Assembly (NCBI GenBank): GCA_035291605.1
Contig: DATDRS010000360.1
Location: 1 to 15,190 of the forward strand
Reading direction: 5' to 3'
Length of the DNA: 15,190 bases
Origin: DATDRS01 sp035291605
Lineage (GTDB): Bacteria; Chloroflexota; Anaerolineae; Anaerolineales; UBA6663
The first letter of the stretch is position 1, and each line of letters starts with the position of its first letter. The position numbers and the translations under genes are program-made. This document shows, in pieces, positions 7,765 through 14,600 of this stretch. The notes beneath the pieces are model-generated. The model did not search any database, was not told the DNA's origin, and saw only the letters and a list, made by a program, of their open reading frames with translations.

Positions 7765-8280
7765 ATGGCCGACTTATTTAACAAACTCCAGGACGCGCGC
7801 GGTTTGCTCGAGAAGATCGGCGGCATGATCCCCGGTTTCGGGGGTTATCTGGAGCGCGAGCGCCGCCGCGAGGCGGACAAGATGCTGCGCGACACGATCG
7901 TCAACCGCTACGGCGAGCAGCTCAGCCGCGTCTCCAACCTGCAGACGCAGCTGGTCAGCAGCGTCAGCGGGATCGAGTACGTGGATGACCTGCAGGACGC
8001 CGCCACCCGGCTCCAGCGTTTCATTGACATGGTGAAGACGGCCTCCTACGGCTATTCCGGCTTCTTCGACGCGGTGAAGATCAACGAGGCGGAACTGGCC
8101 AAACTCTACGCTTTCGACGCCGCGCTGCTGGAGAATGTCGCGAAAGTGTCGGCGGCGGTGGATAATATCGAAACCTCGATGGGCGGCGACGGACTGCCGG
8201 CGGCCATCCGCAATCTGGTGACCCTCGTCACCGACTGCAACACCACCTTCGAGCGGCGCAAGGAAGTGCTCACGAGCTGA
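7765..8280 (+). CDS. Helical protein of unknown function, SPFH-operon member
   Basis: 171 residues, predicted almost wholly alpha-helical, no membrane segment or signal. The N-terminal part has LLEKIGGMIPGFGGYLERE followed by RRREADKMLRDTI, a pattern I have the impression recurs in small proteins next to SPFH genes, but I cannot name a family. Amphipathic heptad-like helices run through the remainder (SRVSNLQTQLVSSVSGIEYV, DNIETSM). A single Cys (in TDCNTTFERR) is present. Its position in the operon matches that of the PspA-type coiled-coil protein in the Bacillus ydj operon, but it is shorter (PspA is about 220-230 residues) and lacks obvious PspA sequence. The start is fixed by AAGGAG 8 nt before the ATG. 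It sits 48 nt after the zinc-ribbon gene. Confidence 0.8.
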   Translation: MADLFNKLQDARGLLEKIGGMIPGFGGYLERERRREADKMLRDTIVNRYGEQLSRVSNLQTQLVSSVSGIEYVDDLQDAATRLQRFIDMVKTASYGYSGFFDAVKINEAELAKLYAFDAALLENVAKVSAAVDNIETSMGGDGLPAAIRNLVTLVTDCNTTFERRKEVLTS

Positions 8281-8390
8281 TCGCAGATCGCGAATGGCGG
8301 ATGGCATATCGCGTATCCCCAATCGTGATCACGCCGTCTGCCATAGCCATCCGCCATCGGCGATCAGCGATAAGCCATCTGCCATCTGCT
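8281..8390. repeat. Heptanucleotide-period array with inverted halves (array 3)
   Basis: The whole gap between the helical-protein and SPFH genes reads in 7-bp steps: TCGCAGA, TCGCGAA, TGGCGGA, TGGCATA, TCGCGTA, then TCCGCCA, TCGGCGA, TCAGCGA, TAAGCCA, TCTGCCA, TCTGCTA, with a few slips. ATGGCGGATGGC (8294-8305) and GCCATCCGCCAT (8346-8357) are a perfect 12-bp inverted repeat. It begins right after the TGA and ends at the AAGGAG of the SPFH gene. It may act as an mRNA stability or processing element inside the operon, or it may be a mobile small repeat. Confidence 0.72.
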
Positions 8391-8396
8391 AAGGAG
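8391..8396 (+). promoter_or_regulatory. Shine-Dalgarno of the SPFH gene
   Basis: AAGGAG with an 8-nt spacer to the ATG at 8405, placed immediately after the repeat array. Confidence 0.8.
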
Positions 8397-8404
8397 AAAT
8401 TACT

Positions 8405-9457
8405 ATGGCTCGCATTTTTGACATCATCGAATACCCAGATGAAATGCGGAACGAGATCGTCCATCGCTTCCCGGAGAGCGGCCCCGGCAACTTCCGCATC
8501 GGCTCGCAACTGATCGTCCGCGAGAGCCAGGCCGCCGTCTTCTTCCGTGACGGGCGCGCGCTCGACACTTTCGGCGCCGGGCGGCACACGCTCGTCACCG
8601 CCAACGTGCCGATCCTGATTGACTACATCGGCCGGGCGTTCAACGAGAAAACGCCCTTCCCGGCGGAGGTATACTTCGTCTCGGTCAGGGAATTCCCCGA
8701 CATGAAATGGGGCACGCCGCAGCCGATCATCGTCAAGAACCCCGGCGTGGGCCTCGGCATCGCGCTCCTGCAGGCCTTCGGCACCTATTCGTTCTTCGTC
8801 AGCAACCCGCAGCAGTTCGTGGCGCAGGTGGTCGGCGCACAGGGCGCCTACACCGTTCAGGACATCCAGGGCCGCCTCCGCAGCATGCTGCTCTCCAAGC
8901 TGGGCGACATGTTCGGCGAGCTGGGCACGAAGGGCGGCAAGTCGGTGCTCGACATCATCGGCCTGACCGAGGAGATCGGGGCCGGGGTGCGCGCCAAGGC
9001 GCAGGAAGATTTCAAGGCCCTCGGCGTCACGCTCAAGACCTTCTATGTCGAGAGCATCAAGCCCTCCGAGAAATCCGCCGAAGAACTGCGCGCCATGGGG
9101 ATGCTCGACATGGCGACCTACACCCAACTGCAGGCCGCCGACGCGATGCGCGACGCGGCCCAGAACCCCTCCGGCGGCGCGGGCCTCACGGCCGGCATCG
9201 GCGCGGGCCTCGGCATCGGGCAGATCATGGGTCAGGCTTTGCAGGGCGGGGTGATGAACACGGCGCAGGGCGGCGCGCAAGCGGCGGCTGCTGCGGCTCA
9301 TCCCGACATCATGTCTCCCGCCGAGGCGGCGAACTACCTCAAGGTCGCCGAGGCCGACATCATGTCCATGATCCAGGACGGCTCGCTCAAGGCTAAGAAG
9401 ATCGGCTCGCAGTACCGCATCAGCAAGGGCACGCTGGACGATTTCCTGAAGTCGTAG
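8405..9457 (+). CDS. SPFH (YdjI/virion-core-like) protein with C-terminal excisionase-type HTH
   Basis: 350 residues. Residues about 1-235 form a YdjI-type SPFH domain (MARIFDIIEYPDEMRNEIVH; LIVRESQAAVFFRDGRA at 37-53; the helical part KTFYVESIKP at 211-220). This class scaffolds complexes at membranes and lacks an N-terminal membrane anchor. A Gly/Ala-rich linker (254-300) follows. The C-terminus (302-350: MSPAEAANYLKVAEADIMSM, then IGSQYRISKGTLDDFLKS) is a MerR/excisionase-type helix-turn-helix (HTH_17 style). The usual YdjI relatives end in a zinc ribbon, which here is supplied by the separate protein at 7198. It is the last gene of the operon, 124 nt after the preceding one, and is followed by an intrinsic terminator. 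A membrane-stress or DNA-tethering scaffold is an inference. Confidence 0.87.
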   Translation: MARIFDIIEYPDEMRNEIVHRFPESGPGNFRIGSQLIVRESQAAVFFRDGRALDTFGAGRHTLVTANVPILIDYIGRAFNEKTPFPAEVYFVSVREFPDMKWGTPQPIIVKNPGVGLGIALLQAFGTYSFFVSNPQQFVAQVVGAQGAYTVQDIQGRLRSMLLSKLGDMFGELGTKGGKSVLDIIGLTEEIGAGVRAKAQEDFKALGVTLKTFYVESIKPSEKSAEELRAMGMLDMATYTQLQAADAMRDAAQNPSGGAGLTAGIGAGLGIGQIMGQALQGGVMNTAQGGAQAAAAAAHPDIMSPAEAANYLKVAEADIMSMIQDGSLKAKKIGSQYRISKGTLDDFLKS

Positions 9458-9489
9458 CCTGATCATTGCATAAGGTGAGCGTTATTGGT

Positions 9490-9517
9490 AAGCCCGGAGG
9501 TTTGCTCCGGGCTTTTT
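9490..9517 (+). terminator. Intrinsic terminator of the SPFH operon
   Basis: AGCCCGGAG (9491-9499), a GTTTG loop and CTCCGGGCT (9505-9513) form a perfect 9-bp GC-rich stem, extended by one A-T pair, followed by a run of T to 9517. It lies 33 nt after the SPFH stop codon. Confidence 0.92.
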
Positions 9518-9575
9518 GTTAGGAAATTCTAACTATAGCCAATGAGGGCTACCTCGTGGCGCCGGTAAGCTATCT

Positions 9576-9581
9576 TATAAT
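9576..9581 (+). promoter_or_regulatory. -10 box of the riboswitch-protease transcript
   Basis: TATAAT at 9576-9581, with expected +1 near 9588, about 12 nt before the aptamer begins. No good -35 hexamer is visible 16-18 bp upstream, so an activator or a different sigma factor may be used. Confidence 0.6.
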
Positions 9582-9599
9582 TTAGGCCAAGCAGGATAC

Positions 9600-9697
9600 G
9601 TTCGACAAAGGCAAACCCGGCGAAAGCCGGGGGCGCAAAGCTATGGGTCTAAAGCCGTACATCGTGTATGGCAATGATCGCCAGGCCGCCGAAGACG
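9600..9697 (+). ncRNA. c-di-GMP-I (GEMM-I) riboswitch aptamer
   Basis: Conserved GEMM-I pieces occur in the right order: AAAGGCAAACC (9607-9617), a P2 hairpin CCCGGC-GAAA-GCCGGG (9616-9631) with the GNRA tetraloop, GGCGCAAAGC then TATGGGTCTAA (9632-9652), a P3 hairpin (9654-9661 with 9665-9672, one G-U pair), and the closing segment CGCCAGGCCGCC (9679-9690), equivalent to the family's GCCGGGTTACC. TTCG (9601-9604) can pair with CGAA (9690-9693) as P1. The RNA should bind cyclic di-GMP. It sits in the leader of the secreted subtilase gene, 87 nt before its ATG, and is followed by a terminator. Confidence 0.9.
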
Positions 9698-9716
9698 AGC
9701 AAGGTTTCGAGTCCAC

Positions 9717-9745
9717 GGGCCTGGAAAATCCAGGCCCAATTTTTT
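9717..9745 (+). terminator. Riboswitch expression-platform terminator
   Basis: GGGCCTGG (9717-9724), an AAAAT loop and CCAGGCCC (9730-9737) form a perfect 8-bp stem followed by AA and six T. The 5' arm GGCCTGG (9718-9724) is also perfectly complementary to CCAGGCC (9681-9687) in the aptamer's 3' conserved segment, so aptamer and terminator compete with an antiterminator. By inference ligand binding would favour termination (OFF). Confidence 0.88.
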
Positions 9746-9747
9746 AA

Positions 9748-9774
9748 CCGGCGCCCAGGTGAGTCGCCGGGAGG
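9748..9774 (+). promoter_or_regulatory. Ribosome binding site of the subtilase gene with overlapping hairpin
   Basis: GGAGG at 9770-9774 lies 9 nt before the ATG at 9784. CCGGCG (9748-9753) can pair with CGCCGG (9765-9770), a 6-bp stem touching the first base of the site, so mild translational masking is possible. Confidence 0.6.
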
Positions 9775-9783
9775 AATCCAACC

Positions 9784-11586
9784 ATGAACTCGAAGACCGC
9801 TCTCTACTTTCGGCGTCTGACCTCAATCGCCCTGGCGTTTAGCCTGGCGCTGACGCTCTCGGCGGCGCGGGGCAGCCTCCGCCTCTCCGATCCTTTTGCG
9901 GTTCAGTCCTACCTGGTTCAAGGGAGGGACACGCGCGTTGCGGCGGCTGCCGTGGAGCGCTACGGCGGGACCGTCACCTCGCGACTGGAAATTATCCGGG
10001 GTGTGGGCGCGCTCCTCCCGTCCACAGCCGTTGCGCAACTCCTTTCCGACTCCTCCATCACCGCCGTCATGCTCAACGGCCAGGTGAAACTCACCGGAGG
10101 GGGCGGCGAGGCGGCGAGCGAGACCGGCGGCGCAGGCGCCATGCCCCCATCAACCGACTATCCCGACGTCATTGGCGCGGATGTCGTCTGGCAGCAGGGC
10201 GTCACGGGCCGGGGGATTACGGTCGCGGTCGTGGACACTGGCCTGGCTCATCATCGCGGCCTGACCCGCGCCCTGGACGGCCAGAAAGACCGCATGGTGG
10301 GGTGGGTGGACTTCGTCGAGGGCAGTAAGAAACCCGTTGACCCGAACGGCCACGGCACGCACATCGCCGGGATCATTGCGAACAGCCAGCAAGGCGCGGA
10401 CGGCGAATGGAATGGCGTTGCGCCGGGCGTGGACCTCGTCGGCGTGCGCGTGTTGGATGAAACCGGCGCAGGTACTTATGAGCAAGTCATCCAGGGGTTG
10501 CAATGGGTGATCCAACACAAAGCGGACTATCACATCCGGGTGATCAATCTCTCGATGGTGTCCTCCGTCCAATTGCCTTACTGGGCCGATCCGTTGAACC
10601 AGGCGGTGATGCAGGCCTGGGCGAACGGCCTGGTCGTCGTCGCCGCGGCGGGCAATGGCGGCCCGCAGCCGCTGTCCGTCGGCGCGCCTGGCAACAACCC
10701 CTACGTGATCACCGTCGGCGCGTTCACCGATAATTACACCCCCGCGGACTGGGACGACGATTACGTGGCCCCCTTCTCCGCGGCCGGCCCGACGCTCGAC
10801 AACTTTGTGAAACCGGACGTGGTCGCTCCGGGAGCGCACATGCTCTCCACCATGTCGCCTGACAGCTACCTTGCCAGGCAGCATCTGGCGAATCGAGCCA
10901 GCAACCAGTATTTCACGATGGCCGGGACATCGCAGGCCGCAGCCGTCGTGTCGGGCCTCGCCGCCCTCGTGCTGTCGCATCACCCCGACCTCACGCCCGA
11001 CGAGGTAAAGTATCGCCTGGGAGTGACGGCTTTCCCGTGGCTTGACCCGGACACGAACGACGCCTCGTACAGCATGTGGCAGCAGGGCGCGGGGCGGGTC
11101 AACGCGCCGGACGCCGTGACGGCGGCTATCGCCGGCGCGGCCAACCTGGGGATGGATATTCAGGCTGATCTGGCGGGCCAGCAGCACTATGAGGGCTTCT
11201 CTTACTATGATGAAGCGACGGGCGCGTTCCGCTTGCGCGGCGAGTTTGGCGCATGGGACAGCACCTATGGTACCTGGGCGGGCACCTACGGGACGTGGGC
11301 CGGAACCTACGGCACGTGGGCAGGGACCTATGGCACCTGGGCGGGAACGTACGGGACCTGGGCGGGGACCTATGGGACGTGGGCCGGAACCTACGGCACC
11401 TGGGCCGGGACGTATGGCACCTGGGCCGGAGGCTATACAAACTGGGCCGGGACGTACGGCGCCTGGGCCGGCGCTTACGGTGATCCCAGCTTTGTCGCCA
11501 GCTTCACCAATCCTGAAACGGCAGACGCCGATAGCGCCTGGAGCGGGACGCGCAGCATGATTGAATCGTGGATTGACGAGAGATGA
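9784..11586 (+). CDS. Secreted S8 (subtilisin-like) serine peptidase with C-terminal WAGTYGT repeats
   Basis: 600 residues. A signal peptide lies at about 1-28 (FRRLTSIALAFSLALTLSAA). Residues about 38-102 look like a propeptide (I9-like). The S8 catalytic domain runs from about 125 to 465, with the triad Asp151 (VAVVDTGL), His190 (NGHGTHIAG) and Ser383 (AGTSQAAA), and oxyanion Asn291 (AAAGNGG). It is therefore predicted active and exported. The C-terminus (about 487-570) has Trp every seven residues at 491, 498, 505 and so on to 561, in units close to WAGTYGT, then a short tail ending ESWIDER. No LPXTG or other sorting signal is visible. Expression is predicted to be controlled by the upstream c-di-GMP riboswitch, recalling the c-di-GMP-controlled secreted protease Zmp1/PPEP-1 of Clostridioides difficile, which belongs to a different family. 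Confidence 0.94.
   Translation: MNSKTALYFRRLTSIALAFSLALTLSAARGSLRLSDPFAVQSYLVQGRDTRVAAAAVERYGGTVTSRLEIIRGVGALLPSTAVAQLLSDSSITAVMLNGQVKLTGGGGEAASETGGAGAMPPSTDYPDVIGADVVWQQGVTGRGITVAVVDTGLAHHRGLTRALDGQKDRMVGWVDFVEGSKKPVDPNGHGTHIAGIIANSQQGADGEWNGVAPGVDLVGVRVLDETGAGTYEQVIQGLQWVIQHKADYHIRVINLSMVSSVQLPYWADPLNQAVMQAWANGLVVVAAAGNGGPQPLSVGAPGNNPYVITVGAFTDNYTPADWDDDYVAPFSAAGPTLDNFVKPDVVAPGAHMLSTMSPDSYLARQHLANRASNQYFTMAGTSQAAAVVSGLAALVLSHHPDLTPDEVKYRLGVTAFPWLDPDTNDASYSMWQQGAGRVNAPDAVTAAIAGAANLGMDIQADLAGQQHYEGFSYYDEATGAFRLRGEFGAWDSTYGTWAGTYGTWAGTYGTWAGTYGTWAGTYGTWAGTYGTWAGTYGTWAGTYGTWAGGYTNWAGTYGAWAGAYGDPSFVASFTNPETADADSAWSGTRSMIESWIDER
11245..11480 (+). repeat. 21-bp tandem repeat coding for WAGTYGT units
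   Basis: TGG codons recur exactly every 21 bp at 11254, 11275, 11296, 11317, 11338, 11359, 11380, 11401, 11422, 11443 and 11464. The amino acids are nearly constant but codons vary freely: Tyr alternates TAT/TAC, Gly uses GGT/GGC/GGG/GGA, Thr uses ACC/ACG, Ala uses GCG/GCC/GCA. The last units (GYTNWAG, TYGAWAG, AYGD) are degenerate. The synonymous divergence argues for selection on the protein, not a recent slippage expansion. Confidence 0.93.
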
Positions 11587-11588
11587 CG

Positions 11589-11625
11589 AGAAACCCGGTT
11601 TCTCCCTCCGGGAAGCCGGGTTTCT
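11589..11625. terminator. Hairpin between convergent genes
   Basis: AGAAACCCGG (11589-11598) and CCGGGTTTCT (11616-11625) form a perfect 10-bp stem in the 45-nt gap between the subtilase stop and the cyclase stop. No T-tract follows on either strand, so it is a probable bidirectional transcript end or mRNA 3' protector and not a canonical intrinsic terminator. Confidence 0.6.
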
Positions 11626-11631
11626 GAGCTT

Positions 11632-14600
11632 TCAGATGTGCGCGGCACGGCTCAACAACTCAGCCACCGCCTGTTCTTCCGCCTGGGCCTTTAATTCTCG
11701 AAAAATTTGTTGCGCCCCTTCCCAGTCGGCGCAGGCAGCGGCGCGATCGTCCTGTGCGGCATTCAGGCGACCATACTCCACCAGCGTGCGCCCCTCCTCC
11801 AGCCGGGAGCCGGTCGCGCGGAAGATGTCGGCGCTGTCGCGCAGATATTGCGCTGCGGCCTCCCACTGTTTTTCGGCGATCTTCACTTTCGCCAGCAGGC
11901 GGACGGCGCGGCCACGCTGATCGGATTGGCCCAGCGGCTGGGTGCGCAGACTGGAGACCAGATCGAGCGAGCGCTGCGCCCAGTCGGCGGCGCGGACGGA
12001 CTGCCCCAGCCCTAACTGGGCCTCGCCCAGTAGGTGATACACGTCCACCAGATTTTCGCGGGCGCCGATCTCCTCGAAGAGTTGCTGGCTTTTCTCCAGA
12101 TGCTCGCTGGCCGGCGCATAGCTGGCCTGGCTGAGGTGCAGGCGTCCCAGGTGCATGTGAGCGGAGGCGATGTGAAACAGCGCGCCGGTCTTCTGCGCTG
12201 CTTCCAGGCTCTGTTCCAGGCTGGCCTGCGCTTCGGCGAAGTCCCCACAGTCCATTTGCAGAATGGCGATGTTCAAATGGCTCAACGCCAGCGCCTCGGC
12301 GTCGCCAATACGCTTTTGCAGCTCGAGGTTCTTTTTGTAATTCTCCAGCGCCCCCTCCCAGTCGCCGCGCTGATAGGCGATGAGGCCGCGGTTGTTATAC
12401 GACCGGGCCGCCCCCAGGATGTCGCCGATTTCTTCGCGGAGCACCAGGCTCTTGTGCAGATAATCGCTGGTCTTGTCGAGCTCTTTTTTCTGGTAATAGA
12501 CCCCGCCCAGCCGGTTGTAGATCGAGGCGATGACGTCGTGGTGAGACGAGCCTTCGACGAGCGCGAGCGCCTGAAGCAGGTTCTGCTCCGCCGCCTCCAG
12601 GTCGCCGCGCCGGAAGTGAATCCAGCCGACGTCGTGCAGCACGCGGGCGCGCTCGACCGGCGCGGGGGGCGTCGTTTCTTCCAGGGCGCTCTCCGCCAGC
12701 GCCAACTGCGCCAGCGCCGCCGCGTAATCGCCCTGCCGCTCGTAGGTCTGGCCGAGGCTGCGATACAGGACGCTCCGTTCTTGAGCGCGGAGCGCCTCGT
12801 TTGCGCCCGCCATCGCTTGCAAGGCGGCCTCGTAGTGCTGGCGCGCCGCCTGATAGTCCCCGGTCAGGGTCAGGAGGTCGCCCAGCCCCTGGTGCACCTG
12901 CAAGGCCTGCATCGGCCCGTGCGCCACGTTCGGCAGCCGGGCCAGCGCCTCCTGATAATGCTGGCGAGCCTGCTCGGTGGCGTAGACCTGCGCCGCCCGC
13001 TGCCCGGCCAGGATCAGATAATGGAGCGCGCGATCCAGGCGGGAGCTCCACGCGTAGTGCCGGGCCAACAATTCGACGTGCTCCTCCAGACGATCGGCGT
13101 ACACCGTTTCCATGGCCTCGCCGATTTGCCCGTGCAGCTCGCTCCGGTCGCGTTTGAGCAGCGTGCTGTAGATCGTGTCGGAGACGAGGACGTGGTTGAA
13201 CTGGTATTCCGGCTCGCCGGCCCCCGGCTGCGGCGCGATGAACATGCGCTCGGCCAGGCGCGCCAGCACCGCCTCCAGCGGGCGCTCGTCCCCGGAGCGC
13301 AGGACGGCGTCCAACAGGCGCGCGTCGAAGTTGCGGCCGATCGCCGAGGCGGCCTGCAAGACGCGGCGCTCCGTCGGGTCCAGGCGGTCGAAGCGGGCCA
13401 GGATCAATCCCTGCAAAGTGTCAGGCACGCCGAGGGTCGTGAGGTCGGCGTCAGGCCGGACGCGCCAGTGACCGTCCTCGCGTTCGAGGAGGTGATGGTC
13501 CATCAGCATCCGTAGGATTTCCTCCAGATAAAATGGAACCCCGGCGGCGCGCTGGAGGATTTGGTCGCGCAGGTGGTCAGGCAGATCGGCGACGGTCAGC
13601 AGGCGGTAGAGGAGTTGCTCGCTCTGCGGGGTGGAGAGGCTCTGCAGGTGGATGGCCGTGGAGCGGCCCGCAAGGTGTTTCTCGGCCCACTCGACGATCT
13701 TGCGCATCGGCCCCTCGTGGACCGGACGGGAAATGGCGATGACGAGCACGGGCAGAGCCTGGAGCGCGCCGAGCAGATATTGAAGCAAGTCCAGCGAGAC
13801 GTCGTCGGCCCAGTGGAGATCGTCGAGGACCAGCAGCAGCGGGCGGCGCTGCGCTTCGACGATCAACACATCGCGCACGGCGAGGAAAATTTGCTGGCGC
13901 AGTTGGGCCGCGTCCAGGTAACGCACGCGCTCCGAGGCCGCGGCGGAGGGCTGCGTCGCCAGCAGGTGCTCCAGGTAAGGCAGCACTTCGGCGGCGTGCG
14001 CGCCGAGCACCGCGGTGACTTTCTGGCTCAACCGGGCCAGCGTTTCGACCTCGCTCGCGCCGGAGGCGAGGCCAAGATAGCCGCGCAGGAGGTCGAGGAA
14101 AATCCAGTAGGACACGGTGCGCCGGTAGGTCAGGCTGCGCCCTTCGAGCGCGGCGACCGCCTCCGGAGCGAGGGTCTCTTTGAACTCCGCGATCAGGCGG
14201 CTCTTGCCGATCCCCGCCTCGCCGGTGACCAGGATGAATTGCAGCCGGCGGCGGCTCGTGAGCGCATGGGCGGCCCGCTGGAGTTGATTGAGTTCGGCCT
14301 CGCGGCCAATCAGGGGGGCGTGCATCCCCCGGAGGCCGCGCACTGAGCCGGGCCGCGCCTTCGCGCCGAGGCAGCGGTAAGCCGCCACGGGATAGGCAAA
14401 GCCCTTGAGCGCCAGCGGGGGGAGCGGCGCGTAGTCAAACCAGGCTTCCGTCTGCCGGTAAACGCTTTCGCTGACCAGGATGCCGTCGGAGGTGGCCTGC
14501 ATCAGGCGCGCGGCGAGGTTCACCGTGTCGCCGATGGCCGTGTAATTCATCAGCAGGTTTGAGCCTACGCTCCCGACGACCACCGACCCGGCGTGGAGGC

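Noticed and set aside
8281..8390. CRISPR or tRNA-like structure
   Set aside because: Words are 7 bp and degenerate with no spacer pattern, and no tRNA arms or anticodon loop can be built.
8270..9466. Minus-strand open frame opposite the SPFH gene
   Set aside because: It is an antisense shadow that also runs across the repeat array and has no motif.
11245..11480. CRISPR array or DNA satellite
   Set aside because: The 21-bp unit is contiguous without spacers, in frame, and diverges only at synonymous sites, so it is a coding repeat.
12034..13515. Plus-strand open frame opposite the cyclase TPR region
   Set aside because: Low-complexity shadow; the minus strand carries continuous cyclase, ATPase and TPR motifs.
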